Shown: one piece after another, positions 45,275 to 57,104 of the stretch
How the letters are laid out: every line of letters starts with the position of its first letter
Position numbering within the stretch: position 1 is the first letter of the stretch
Origin: Leptodactylus fallax
Lineage: Eukaryota; Chordata; Amphibia; Anura; Leptodactylidae
Length of the DNA: 64,000 nucleotides
Direction: 5' to 3'
NCBI GenBank assembly: GCA_947044405.1
Contig: CAMRHE010000133.1
Span: forward strand, 2,542,001-2,606,000
Notes under the pieces: generated by a model
Told to the model about the DNA's origin: nothing
Database searches by the model: none
The model's input: the letters and a program-made list of their open reading frames with translations, nothing else
Made by a program: the position numbers and the translations under genes

Positions 45275-46439
45275 CCCCATCGCTTGTCCTAATGACTGCT
45301 TGGTGGGTGTGCCAGGCGTTAGACCCATGCCGTTCTCCGACTGGTAATTAACCAAAGGAGACCCCTGTCGATTTTCGACTTACATCAATCTAGGTCATCA
45401 ATCTTATGAGCTTGGAAAATCTGCATATAGTTTTCCCTGCACCGTAAATATATTGTCTGAATACACCCTAATAATCTGACTTTTCCCTGTCTATTAACTT
45501 TTTTTTTTTTTTTTTTGCAGCTGCCATAAAGCGCATGCACCCTGTTGCAATGTCCGTACTTCCAGTATGGCCCTGTGGGATGTATGGAAAAATAAGTTGC
45601 TGAAGCTGTTAACTCCTCAGTGACCTGCACCTGTCACATATAGACATATATTATACAGTATATAATATAGATATAACATACAGATCTACAGTATATGGCA
45701 GTGTACGTGTACACTTGTAATAACTCCAATCCTTGCCATTTAACCCCTTAGATGTCATGGCCAATGCCGACTGCAGCACCTAAATGGCTTACAAATGGAG
45801 GGGGGCTCCTTATGTCACCCCAATTTCCCTGCCCCACTCATTCATGCTCCCTTCGCAAATGCACGATACAATAAAGCTATGTCCATTGAAAATTTTAAGT
45901 TAACAACTGGCCTTGTTGTCTATGGCAACCAATCACATCATGGCTTTCAGTTTTATAAAATGAATCTGCGCCGTGGTTGGTTGCTAATGGCAACAAGGAG
46001 TCTTTCTTTTAGACGCTGTTGTAAATCTCCATTACAAGTGCTGTCAGTGATCTGCAGTTTGTATATCAGGCATTGTTCACACGGCCATCTCTTTCTAACA
46101 CCTCGCGTCGCCCCCGCAGTCTTTTATACACCGCTGTACACGGGGTTTGCTCAGCATTACCGCACCCTCTGGGATTTGCATGCCTGGATGACATTGTAAG
46201 CGGTGAATGTCTGAACGTCCTTCATTGTGGAGCCATTAGCCATTTTATTTATGTGTCTGCTGGGGATTCATTTAGTGTAGACAGCCAGGATTACAGCAGT
46301 CTGTGGCGCACGCGGCGTGTGGTTAAAGATGTATATCCCATCACTTTATAGCATGGCCGCAGGACAGTAAAGACACCTGCGTGCGAAATCTCAATATGGT
46401 TGAATTGCAGAGGGCAGTATTAATACATTTATTTATATA
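45275..46439. other. Presumed intron; part may be conserved
   Basis: 45495-45520 is a poly-T run. 46030-46360 is repeat-free, with balanced composition and no supported exon; it may be single-copy conserved sequence. The rest is unremarkable. Confidence 0.35.
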
Positions 46440-46720
46440 ACATACTCACCTGTCCCCGGTGCTCCGGGGTCTCCCAGCGCGGTCCGGTCCTGCTGCTCTG
46501 GTGTTTTCTTCTGGCGAAAGTCCCCGCTGCATGTGACCGTTGAGACCAATCAGCGCATGACCTCACTACCTGTGACGTCACGTGTCCTTTCCTTAGGCCG
46601 CTGATTGGTCTAAAGAAAGGGACACAGGACGTCACAGCCAGAGAGGACTCCGGGCAGAAGAAGACAGGACCAGACCGTGCTGGGAGACACCGGAGCATCG
46701 GGGACAGGTAAGGCTAGGTT
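46440..46720. repeat. Palindromic MITE 'cacctgtccccggtg'
   Basis: actcacctgtccccggtgct at the left mirrors gcatcggggacaggtaag at the right. Inner arms ccaatcagcg/cgctgattgg. Same family as 35-398. Both tips contain splice-donor-like sequence (aggtaag / ctcacct). Confidence 0.75.
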
Positions 46721-47439
46721 CACACCTGTGCCCGGATTCCGTTCCCCATTCTGCTTGAAAAATGCGGAGAGAAAAGCTCAGTTTGACTTAAATTAAAAAA
46801 GAAAAAAAAAAGTAAATCGTTATTTATCCGCATTCTGGTGACTTCTGCAGCCAATCACTGGCCTCTGTGCGCTCATTTTTGGTACCAGTGATGTCCCTGC
46901 TAATTTGTCACCAGTACCCAATGTGTGACCGCAGAGGTCAGTGATTAGGCCTCATCCGTCACTTCCGGCCAGATTGGTGTGGGCACGGGATGGAATGGGT
47001 AATCTCACACCAGAAAGGGGGTAGGTCAGTGTGGCTTTTTTAAAATATATAATATATGTTATATATATATATTTTAATTTTTTTTTTTGTCCTGACCCTA
47101 AAAGGGGGTATCTTACAAAACACTGTGCCAAAGTGGGCAGTCCTCCTGTGTAGGTGCAGTCCTGGGTGGTCTGGAGGTAGCGATAATATGTCAAGCCTGT
47201 GGCTAAGGAAACTGTGTCCTAAATGGCAGGTAGGGACGTCCCACAGATTGGGGGGGCCAAGAGCTTTACTTTAAGCCATGTGACCGCTAAATGTGGGGTG
47301 GAGGGGCAATTGCACCATCACTGGATGTTATTTTATAGGATAGAGCGGTATTGGTTTTTCCTTGACATGTTCCTCCTTCTCCCCTGCCTGTACTTCAGCA
47401 TAAACCGGATCATCTCCCATTTCGATGACTTATCCCTTT
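46721..47439. other. Presumed intron, AT-rich parts
   Basis: 46830-46990 has an inverted pair (ccaatcactggcctctg / agaggtcagtgattagg), and there is an AT-rich run near 47043-47090. No gene seen. Confidence 0.4.
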
Positions 47440-47900
47440 AATTCGTCTGCCTCCATGGCCGCTCATTAAAGCTGTATAATTACCGCCATCCATTTGCAGC
47501 TTTGCTGATTCCCGCACTTGCCGCCATGTAAATGTAATAGGATTTTATTTTTGTCATTTTATTAGAAATATACGTCCTTAATTAAAATCCTGCGGTGGGA
47601 TGTACGAGCGCCCAGATATGCTGAAAATGTCCTTGCTGACGCGTTTCGTGTTAATAGGATGACATCTGCCAAGTCAGGCTTTTACATCTCCCCATCTACG
47701 ATGAACTGCTCTGATACGGGCCGTACGCCAGGCGCTCGCCTCAGTCAGGCGCCATAATTAACTGCGCTCTCTATTACCGCTGAATACCTCTTAGACGTGA
47801 TGCGTTTTGGTTCACTTGTTTCATTAAAAGACAATTTCTTATTAATGAAAATTATATAATTTAGCAGAATAATTGCCAGGGATACGGTGGATATTAGAGC
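47440..47900. promoter_or_regulatory. Candidate developmental enhancer / conserved element
   Basis: About 460 bp without recognisable repeats in an otherwise repeat-packed region. Rich in homeodomain-type cores (ttaattcg, ataattaccg, ccttaattaaaat, cataattaactg, cttattaatgaaaatta). No open frame. Function is inferred from composition only. Confidence 0.35.
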
Positions 47901-48904
47901 AGGCCTCAATTTGGCACAAATACTGTTGTAAGGTCTTATTCACTAAAAAATGGCCCTTACTATTTATTTAGTTTTCTGTTAAACATATTTTTTTTTAAAG
48001 AATTTTTATTTTTTTATTTTATAATCTATATTTAAAAAAAAGTATATGCCCTGCAATTTTCATCCTGGCCACTAAGCCTAATAATAGACTGACACTTTTT
48101 GTAGGGGTTTTCTTTGCAGCAGTCAACTTATTTACATTACAAAGGTTATTACAATAGAAGATAACACCTATATAGATAACACCACTGACCCATCATTATA
48201 TCCACTACTGACAGTAGATGATGTCACAGCTTATCTCCTCTCCCTCTCTGCACTGAGCATGTCTAGAAAACTCTCCTATAGAGCTCAATGGGGTCGGCTC
48301 CAGTCTATTGCTGCGTATGGCCATGACTGTGCGGTAAAGTGTATCACTCAATGCTGTTAACAGAGCAGAAGAGAAGCTCAGGCAAGATGGCCGCCCCTAT
48401 AGTCATGGACAGAAAATAGAATTAAAACAAAAAATCTATAAGCAGAGAATAAAAGGAGTTTAGAAAAAAAAGTGATAGATAATAAATAATAAAGTCACAA
48501 TTATTGGCATACAGCAGATTTTGCACCAAAAAGAGAGAAACTTTTTGATGCTTTGCACCCCACTCGCCATATCGAGGTGGGGCTTAGCTGGAGAGGGCGT
48601 GTCCTCACAGCCCATCAGTATCATTAGAATTTACACTAGGGACTGATGAAATTTATACCTCAAATCTACCCAAGCTCCTAGTGAATGGGAATTTGAGGTT
48701 TTGGTGCACGAGGGGCGGAGACACACCTAATTTATTCTGAAGCGCGCCTCATCGTAGAGTTGCGTTTAGACTCTGGCAGACGGGATCAAGAACGGTGTAG
48801 GAAACATAAGTCTTGATAAATTTCCCCCAGTGTCTCCCATTGGTGACAGGGCAGTGGGGGAGGCTCCTGCTGCAGCCAGTTGTCTTTCAGTCCTTAGGAG
48901 AATT
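47901..48904. other. Presumed intron, AT-rich
   Basis: T/A runs at 47985-48040 and weak repeat debris around 48120-48420. No gene seen. Confidence 0.35.
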
Positions 48905-49150
48905 GGCTCCACCCCTATTACTCTTTGTAGATAATTTGAATATGGATCCACCCCCCGTAACTCTTTGCAGGTAATATTAATATGGCAAACCCTCTATGAT
49001 TCTTTGTAGAAAATTTGAATATTGTTCCACCCTCATGACTCCTTGCAGGTAATTTAAATATGGCTCCTCCCCCATGACTCTTCACGGGTAATATGAATAT
49101 AGCTCCTTCCCCATGACTCTCTGCAGGTAATTTGAATATGGCTTCTTTTT
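48905..49150. repeat. Diverged ~55-bp tandem repeat, about 5 copies
   Basis: Units share ggctcc(a/t)cccc, tgactctttgcaggtaat and ttgaatat. Copies differ at many sites, so the array is old. Confidence 0.75.
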
Positions 49151-50027
49151 TTAGGTAATTCTTTGCATTATATTGTGTTCACCAGAATTTTCAATTACGC
49201 GATTTTTAACCCATTACTGCCCATGGTAATGGTTTAGGGGCCTAAATCCTGCTGACTGTCACCCGTGACCATAATATGAGGCAGAAGGCAGCGCTGGTAC
49301 CAAATACTTATGGTTTCCCGTATTTATCCTAATCTGCTGCAACTTCTGTGATTGAAGACTGGAGGGAATAGCCCAATTTCCCATCTTGAAGAAACAAAAC
49401 GAAAATGTATTTTCAGTTGGAGAATAAACCCATGGGTCCCTTTTCATGAATTTTTTGTTCTTTAAGCCAATGGATTTCCTACAGATTGGGCTGATTTTTG
49501 ATTTCCATTCCATTACCGCTCTCTATTGTATTCTATTCCATTCCTTTTCGCAGTGCAAGGTTTTTAATGGGGAAAATTGCAAATCTTCCAAAAATCAGCC
49601 TTAGCGGCCCCCCCTGGGATCCTGGGAACAAAATACAATTTCAGCCAAGACCGGTTTGCTAAATAAAAATAGGTCTGACTTTTGTGATTGCTGGAAAATG
49701 TAGAACTAAAAAGTATAGGCAATAAAATAAAGCCGATCCCTCTAGGTCTGATTTTAGAAATGTTACATTATTGTAAAAAAAAAAAAAAAAAAAAAAAAAT
49801 AATAATAATTCCAGCCATATTTCCTAATGGAGACTGTTGTGCGGCTTAATTGATGTGACGGTAAATATGGAAATTAAATTTGTGAAATAAATTGCTAATT
49901 TGTAATGCTAAGTGGAAACCTGAATCGGGCAAATTTATTGGAAATTAGAGAGGGAATTTGGATTACATGATGCACTATGCGTCGGTGATGCCAACAATAG
50001 ACACGCAAAATTTGCCTCAAATTCTAT
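49151..50027. other. Presumed intron; repeat-free end
   Basis: A poly-A/AAT run at about 49776-49809. 49810-49975 is repeat-free with ttaattgatg, aaattaaatttg and gctaatttgtaat motifs. No exon seen. Confidence 0.35.
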
Positions 50028-50029
<2 letters not shown>

Positions 50030-50065
<36 letters not shown>

Positions 50066-50070
50066 TGTAT

Positions 50071-50118
<48 letters not shown>
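50030..50118. repeat. (TA)n microsatellite
   Basis: Two long TA runs separated by ctgtattatttta. Confidence 0.95.
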
Positions 50119-50125
<7 letters not shown>

Positions 50126-51009
50126 TTATTATTATTATATATTTATTTTTTTTTTATAAATGAAACTCTGGGTAACAATGAACAAGGCCACAATCAACAA
50201 GTCCCTCGGGGGCCGTCCCAACAGCAATTCAGCCCACTTATTCAGGGAACGTACCACAAATTTAAGGGGGTATTTCATTCATCCAGACAATTCTATATCA
50301 TATAATATCAATAATAATCACTGATAAGCCCCTTCTATGAACCAAAATGGAGAGACGCTGCCGATATCTTGACCTAAACATTGGGGTCAAATTCACCTTT
50401 GTGCATAGTGTTTATTAAAGCGATCATGCCGGTTTTCCTAGAAGTGTAATGTTTTTGTTACTGGGCGAGCACAGGGGTTCAAGGTGGGCTGGGTTGGTGA
50501 CAACTGGGCCGGACAGAAAACTGTTGTCAGTCTTGGAGCATGAGACCTCCTAAGATGCCCCACAAATATTGTGAGGCCGGAGCATCTTGTGCCAGAGGGG
50601 GTAAAGCAGTAGGAAATGCCTGTCTTAATAAATGTCTGACACTGATGCTAGGAGAAGGCACCAGTGCCTGCTACAGGGGAACACATCTATATGCATAGAT
50701 TTACAATTCTGTGCTGTAGGGATGAGAGGAGGACACCCAGGGGTGGACAGGGGTAATAATGAAGGTCTGGAGGAAGTTATAAGAACAACACCTCAATGTT
50801 TAACTTTTTTTTTATATAAGAGCAGGCAAACATGATTTATTCGGGATTAAAAGAAAATGATATGTAGTCAGGAAGGGAGGGATGTAAAATAAATCTATTA
50901 TTACATATATAACATACAGTAATTGCCCATGTGATGCTACATTTTACGAGGCTTCTCGTTAATACCAGATGCTTATTAGGGCAGTCTAACAAGGGGTTTA
51001 ATGGCCTTT
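50119..51009. other. Presumed intron, nothing recognised
   Basis: Low-complexity T runs, then unique-looking sequence. No exon seen. Confidence 0.35.
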
Positions 51010-51370
51010 CCTTTTAAAGGGGGTTTTTGGGATCTTTAGGATAGGTCATCAATTGAAGAGCCACTGGGGTCTGACACCTGGCACCCCCATGGATCAGCCA
51101 TTATGAAGTGACACCGCTTATGCTTCATAGGTCATATGACGTCTCGTTTATCGGCCACATGACCTTAGCATAGCTCAGTCCGATTCAAGTGAATGGGCTG
51201 AGCTGTGACACCAAACATAGCCACTATACAATGTATGGTGCTGTGCTTGGTAAGTAGTGAAGAGGCTGCAGCGATCACCTGAACTCTGCAGCCTCTTTAA
51301 GCAACATATCGGCTAGGGGCTCGGGTGACGGGTCCCCTGCTGATCTTTAATTGATGGAAAACCCCTTTAA
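51010..51370. repeat. 'tcatcaat' family MITE, well preserved
   Basis: From ttttaaagggggtttttggg to atggaaaacccctttaatg, with taggtcatcaattgaagag and accaaacatagccactatac landmarks. Confidence 0.7.
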
Positions 51371-51810
51371 TGAGACAGATTGCCACTTATGATAGTCACA
51401 CACTATAAGATGTCGGTTGACCTCTCATTTGGCCAACATCTATCCCTCCTGACCACCCTCTATCCATATACGTGCACGCTCTGGTGGCGGCTTATCTACC
51501 TTCAGAACAATAGGATCAGACACGCTGAAATCCAACATGCTTGTTCCTTCTGTTCCTGCAAACATTCCTCCAATGTGTATGGCCACCTTAAGAAACTTCA
51601 GTCCAGCCTCAATGGGAGTTATAATGGCTGTACCTGGGCTAGAGGAAATTCAGTGGAAGTCTTATAGCATTGCTTATCCTAGTAGTGGCACATTTTCCCA
51701 TGGGTGGACTCGGGCATGAAAGCCACAATACTGTAGATCCCCTGTATAGATAATGTATACCTGCTGTTCTCTCTGCACCCTAGAATAATTCATCTGGTTC
51801 TGTATTACAG
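51371..51810. other. Presumed intron before candidate exon
   Basis: Unique-looking sequence ending in a pyrimidine-rich tract (ctgttctctctgcaccc) and an acceptor. Confidence 0.35.
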
Positions 51811-51870
51811 GCTGCGAGAAAGGAACAGGATCGCGGGTTCTGAGAGGATCAAGAAGTCAAACACCTGAAG
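51811..51870 (+). other. SMCO4: Candidate 5'-UTR exon of SMCO4
   Basis: Sixty purine-rich nt between a good acceptor (ctgtattacag|gctgcg) and a good donor (ctgaag|gtatgg). No ATG inside. Position and strand fit a noncoding exon between the CpG block at 34.4-35.0 kb and the coding exon at 63.8 kb. Supported by splice-site pattern only. Confidence 0.4.
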
Positions 51871-51934
51871 GTATGGATACTGTAAGGTCTGGAGGGAAAA
51901 CGTTTCTGCTGGAGAACTTACTCATAGAAATAGC

Positions 51935-52450
51935 TGCCTGCCCCTTTAATGGAGCTGAGCTGCAGTACCAGACACTGTGATCAGTTGATTGGGGCTGGGG
52001 CAGGTCCAGCACCTGACTACTCCAGAAAACAGCCGATGTATATGGCGGAAGCCACGACTAGTGAATGGTTTGATGCCCATATCCCTAATGGGGTTCTCTG
52101 GGCAAGTCATATTGATAATCTATGCTTAGGATAGGTTATTAATATTAAATTGTCAGGAGTCTGACACCTGGTCTCCCCTACCGATCAGCTGTTCTCAACA
52201 GCTGCTATACAGGGAACAGAAGCAGATAGCGCCGTTCTTTGTGTAGTGGCTGTGCTGAGTTACTGCAGCTATTACACAAGTGAATGGGAGCTCAGCACAG
52301 CCACTACACAGAGAACGGCGCTATCTGATTCTGCCTCTATCAGCTGGTGAGAACAGCTGATCAGCAGGGTGGTCCTGGGTGTAGGACCCCCGTTGATGTG
52401 ACATTGATGACCTATCCTAAGTATATGTCATCAATATCACTTGCCCAGAA
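51935..52450. repeat. Two 'tcatcaat' family MITEs
   Basis: Contains an inverted pair around 52230-52330 (cagatagcgccgttctttgtg / cacagagaacggcgctatctg) and closing gtcatcaatatcacttgccc. Confidence 0.65.
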
Positions 52451-53276
52451 AACCCACTTAATTTAAAGAGTTGTCCAGCTGACATCCATACATTACAGGA
52501 AATCTATATGGTGAGGATTACTAACATTTGTAGCCTGTTTTTTTTATTGTTTGGACAACCCCTTTAATAAATCTTCCATTAAAGCCCTATGTTCATTCCT
52601 CCAGCCTGTCAGGAGCCCTTCAGGTTTCCTCATCATCCCAAGCCTGGATATTTCTTCCAGATGTCAATTACCCTGCAAGATAAAAGCCAAAAAGATCAAA
52701 ACAGTTGTCGCTAGTGGGGAAAATGTGGCCTAGAAATGAAATTGTGGTAAATTCTGAAAGATGAAAAGATTTGTGGAAGTGAAAAACTAAAGGGTAAAGG
52801 ATACGAAACGTCTAGGATGTGTAACCCCTTATAAGCCTACCTGTACTGAGAGCCAAGGTTTGTGTCACTGGTATCTGGAAACTTGGAGTCCATTCCCTTT
52901 ACCAAATCATTTTGGTAGCTGCTAGTGCCGTATTTAGGATGGTAACCGGGGTTGTTACTGAGCCATCAGTTGGGGTATGTTTACACTTCATGAGCAGGAA
53001 ACTTATTATTTCAGTGTCCTGCCTTGATCTCTGCTTCCCATTGTATACAGTGATGGAATCCAACTCACAATTGGTGACAAATTCTGCCATGTCAGCATAC
53101 TCTTTTATAGTGGTGGGGCTGCAGTACCAGACATGGCCACATACACACTGAGGTTGGTTTGTCAAGTATTGCTGCAAAAAGGGCACCCTAACGATTCTGG
53201 TGGCGAGGGTCAATGTAGAAACCGTTAAGTTACTACTAAGAGACCATCAGTGAGCAGGGTATAAGGTGTTATGTAT
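52451..53276. other. Presumed intron with a small MITE
   Basis: ttaaagagttgtccagctga (52460) pairs with ggacaacccctttaat (52552). The rest is unremarkable. Confidence 0.45.
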
Positions 53277-53277
53277 T

Positions 53278-53322
<45 letters not shown>
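53277..53322. repeat. (TA)n microsatellite
   Basis: About 20 TA dinucleotides. Confidence 0.95.
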
Positions 53323-53324
<2 letters not shown>

Positions 53325-53383
53325 CTTCCAAATAATCACTTGTATTTGGTGTAGTGCTGCGGATATTACAGTAGGTCTGTGGG

Positions 53384-53775
53384 CAGAAGATATGAGGAGT
53401 CTCCCGATCCTCACCATTTTCCACTAGCTGTGGGCGGGAGATAGGAGGAGTCTCCCCGGACCTCACTATTTTCCACTAGCTGTGGGCGGGAGATAGGAGG
53501 AGTCTCCCGGACCTCACTATTTTCCACTAGCTGTGGGTGGGAGATAGGAGGAGTCTCCTGATCCTCACCATTTTCCACTAGCTGTGGGCGGGTGATAGGA
53601 GGAGTCTCCTGGTCCTCACCGTTTTCCACTAGCTGTGGGTGGGAGATAGGAGGAGTCTTCCGGGGCCTCACCATTTTACACTAGCTGTGGGCGGGAGATA
53701 GGAGGAGTCTTCCGGGGCCTCACCATTTTACACTAGCTGTGGGCGGGAGTCAGGAAGAGTCTCCTGTTTCTCACC
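53384..53775. repeat. ~51-60-bp minisatellite, about 8 copies
   Basis: Unit ttttccactagctgtgggcg, ggagataggaggagtctcc plus a short variable end. Gives an artefactual repetitive open frame on the minus strand. Confidence 0.92.
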
Positions 53776-53796
53776 TAATCTATTTGTTATTAAATA

Positions 53797-55342
53797 CACT
53801 GTGTGCAGAATTAGGCAAATGAGTATTTTGCTCACATCATCCTTTTTATACATGTTGTCCTACTCCATGCTGTATAGGCTTGAAAGCCAACTACCAATTA
53901 AGTAAATCTGGTGATGTGCATCTCTGTAATGAGGAGGGGTGTGGTCTAATGACATCAACACCCTGTATAAGGTGTGCTTAATTATTAGGCAACTTCCTTT
54001 CCTTTGGCAAAATGGGTCAGAAGAGAGATTTGACGGACTCTGAAAAGTCAAAAATTGTGAGATGTCTTGCAGAGGGATGCAGCAAACTTTTGAAGCGTGA
54101 TCACCGAACAGTCAAGCGTTTCATGGCAAATAGCCAACAGGGTCGCAAGAAGCGTGTTGAAAAAAAAAAGGCGCAAAATAACTGCTAATGAATTGAGGAA
54201 AATCAAGCGTGAAGCTACCAAGATGCCATTAGCCACCAGTTTAGCCATATTTCAGAGCTGCAACGTTACTGGAGTATCAAAAAGCACCAGGTGTGCGATA
54301 CTCAGGGACATGGCCGAGGTAAGGGAGGCTGAAAAACAACCACCTTTGAACAAGAAACATAAGATAAATCGTCAAGACTGGGGCAAGAAATATCTTAAGA
54401 CTGGTTTTTCAAAGGTTTTATGGACTGATGAAATGAGAGTGACTCTTGATGGGCGAGATGGATGGGCCCAAGGCTGGATCAGTAAAGGGCAGAGAGCTCC
54501 ACTCCGACTCAGACGCCAGCAAGGTGGAGGTGGGGTACTGGTATGGGCTGGTATCATCAAAGATGAACTTGTGGGACCTTTTCGGGTGGAGGATGGAGTG
54601 ACGCTAAACTCCCAGACCTACTGCCAGTTTCTGGAAGACACCTTCTTCAAGCAGTGGTACAGGAAGAAGTCGGTATCGTTCAAGAAAAACATGATTTTCA
54701 TGCAGGACAATGCTCCATCACATGCATCCAAATACTCCACAGCATGGCTGGCCAGTAAAGGCCTAAAAGAAGAAAAAATAATGACATGGCCTCCTTGTTC
54801 ACCTGATCTAAACCCCATAGAGAACCTGTGGTCCCTCATAAAATGTGAGATCTACAGGGAGGGGAAACAGTAAGTCCACGTCTCTGAGCAGTGTCTGGGT
54901 GGCCGTGGTGGCCGCTGCACGCAATGTGATCGTAACAGATCAAGCAACTGACACAATCTATGGATGGAAGGCTTAGGAGTGGCATCGTAAAGAAAGGTGG
55001 CGATATTGGTCACTGATTTGTTTTTGGTTTTGTTTTTGAATGTCAGAAATGTTTGTTTCTAAATTTTCTGTTATATTGGTTTACCTGGTGAAAATAAAGA
55101 AGTGAGATGGGTATATATTTGGTTTTTATTAAGTTGCCTAATAATTCTGCACAGTAATAGTTACCTGCACAAACAGATATCCTCCTAAGATAGCCAAATC
55201 TAAAAAAAACCTCACTCCAACTTCCAAAAATATTAAGCTTTGATATTTAGGAGTCTTTTGGGTTGATTGAGAACATAGTTGTTGTTCAATAATAAAAATA
55301 ATCATCTCAAATACAACTTGCCTAATAATTCGGCACACAGTG
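53797..55342 (+). mobile_element. Full-length Tc1/mariner element, DD37E type
   Basis: Ends CACTGTGTGCAGAATTAGG and, on the other strand, CACTGTGTGCCGAATTATTA. TA flanks at 53795-53796 and 55343-55344. A second internal terminus-like motif (cctaataattctgcacag, about 55136-55154) lies 190 nt inside the right end, a subterminal repeat. Length 1546 bp. Confidence 0.93.
54012..55016 (+). pseudogene. Tc1/mariner transposase, DD37E, several frameshifts
   Basis: Starts MGQKRDLTDSEKSKIVRCL at ATG 54012. A frameshift in the A-run near 54158-54169 moves the frame; the next ~230 codons are open to TAA 54871-54873. That part includes VLWTDEMRV (first Asp), FMQDNAPSHA (second Asp) and [11 protein letters not shown] (Glu), with 37 residues between the last two. 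The remaining C terminus continues in other frames to about 55016. A few residues of the first helix-turn-helix also appear to be missing after AEGCS. Inactive, but its family is clear. Confidence 0.9.
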
Positions 55343-56060
55343 TAATAAATAATAATTTTATTTATATTTACAAGCCATATATAATACAATTAAAACATGA
55401 AAACCTGCAAAAAAAAAAAAAAAAAAAGCATAATCTAATTGCTCTCTATTAGTAACCTGCTGACTCTGGGGCTGTAGTAATCGGAGCCTCAGTCTTTTCC
55501 CTTGTTAACCATTTTGCTTTTAATTACAGCGATAAGAGACAATAATGATATTTTTTTCTCTTTTTGTTACTGCTGACTGCGGCCTGTAAGTGGTGATTAT
55601 GGGAGGTAATGGTGTCCGCCCTCCATACACGGCAGCTCTAGATATTCGGCTATAGAAAAGAAAAGATTTCATGTGGATGGAGAAAAGAAAATAAGTAGTT
55701 TGGTCGTGTGAGGAACAAAGCGCCAACATATCCAGTGTATTGTGTGCTGGTAACGTCGCAGCCGTTCCGTCTACTTGTTAATTAACTTACATAGCAGATG
55801 TTTATTCCGGAAGGGGGGGCGGTGCACAACTTGGCAGTGCATGTAAGGTGTAGGAACACAATGGGGTGGAATGAAGTAATTTTTTTATTTTATTTTATTT
55901 GTGTTGGAATGTTTATTTAAACTTTTTTTATTTTTAGAAACTAAATAACATTGCAATAGGTTTATAAAAAAACAAAAAAAACAGGGACAGGTGAGTGTTT
56001 TGTTTTGTTTTTTTTCACCTTCTCTGGCCTTCTTGTGGAAAATTGTATATCCTGGACAAC
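55343..56060. promoter_or_regulatory. Candidate conserved noncoding element at 55440-55790
   Basis: After a poly-A run (55410-55427), 55440-55790 is repeat-free and has gcttttaattacag, acaataatgatat and cttgttaattaac motifs. 55860-56060 is AT-rich and ends at a ggacaaccccttttaaag repeat edge. Function is inferred only. Confidence 0.3.
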
Positions 56061-56479
56061 CCCTTTTAAAGAGAACCTTTTGCCAACTTTTTATATCAAT
56101 TTGTTTCTGCTGCTCCATTGATTCTGGCACAGTATCTCCAGGTGTCTTAGAAAAGCTGAGATTTCATATGTTATGCTGTTCTACCTGTGACAAAACCTCA
56201 GTATCACTGGTTGAAGATACGGTCGGGAATGTGAGCTTTATATGCAGCATGAATACCCCTACTGTTTTTTCAAAAATCTCTCTTTTTTTGGCTAGTAAGA
56301 TCTTGGTAGCATATAAAAGCTGAAAATCTGAGCTTTATATGACACCAGACACTGTTCTAGGTCTTATAGATATGGAGAGAAAACTATTTGAAGTTACTTT
56401 TCCCCACCCAACCCCACGCCTCAGAAGTATACTGCATGCCTGGTTGGTTAGCGTATCGCAAGACAGTGATGTCAGTGTA
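56061..56479. other. Presumed intron with a 'ttaaagagaacc' repeat
   Basis: taaagagaaccttttgccaa to about 56345 resembles the 'taaagggactctgtcacc' type of frog repeat. No exon seen. Confidence 0.4.
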
Positions 56480-56695
56480 AGGCTGTGTTTGCATCTGTGT
56501 CGGAGTCTTCTGCACGGAAGACTTTTCTCTCCGCTGGTTTCAGTATATAAACAGTGGAAACCTGACTGACACACAGTGGACTCTATTATAGTCTATGGGG
56601 TCTGTAGGTGTCTACTGTTTTAGCGGATGGGCTCTCTGTCATTCGGGTCCCCCGGCGGACCCGAACAACGGAGAGCCCGTCGCAAGTGTGAACAA
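56480..56695. repeat. MITE, 'ggctaggttcacac' family
   Basis: gcatctgtgtcggagtcttc, ttctctccgctggtttcag and gacccgaacaacggagagcc are shared with 21858-22087 and 31273-31538. Right end cgcaagtgtgaac. Confidence 0.65.
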
Positions 56696-56857
56696 ATGCT
56701 ACAGCTGTAGGCCTTGAGAAGGTAATGTCAAGGGGTTAAGAAGGATTGGACGTGTTTATACTATTGTCTTCAGTAAGTGATAAGAGTACAGCCTCTTCCC
56801 CAGAAACCAGGGAGCGACAGTGGAGCTGTATACAAAGCCTTATCTCTATATACAGTA

Positions 56858-57104
56858 TATTTATTAATTATGCTTACTTGTATAGCGCCATCATATTCCA
56901 CAGTGTTGTACAGATATTGTCAGTCACTGTCCCATATAGGGCTCACAATCTACATTCCCTATCAGTATGTCTCCAGGAGGAAACCCACGCAAACACGGGG
57001 AGGACATACAAACTCCTTGCAGATGTTGTCCTTGGCAGGATTCGAACCCAGGACTCCAGCGCTGCAAGGCTGCAGTGCTAACCACTGAGCCACCGTGCTG
57101 CCCC
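56858..57104 (-). repeat. tRNA-derived SINE
   Basis: On the minus strand it opens gggcagcacggtggctcagt. Box A tggctcagtgg (57082-57092) and box B ggttcgaatcc (57038-57048) are intact matches to RNA polymerase III promoter consensus. The 3' half (tgtggaatatgatggcgcta, tacaagtaagcataa) is a LINE-like tail. A tail fragment of the same family lies at 23616-23690. About 247 bp, complete or nearly so. Confidence 0.88.

Noticed and set aside
53411..53674. Repetitive minus-strand peptide with TPPISHPQLVEN units
   Set aside because: Translation of the 51-60-bp minisatellite, with no start context and no gene structure.
57038..57092. Possible tRNA gene from box A and box B
   Set aside because: The sequence continues into a LINE-like tail and lacks a cloverleaf; it is a SINE head.
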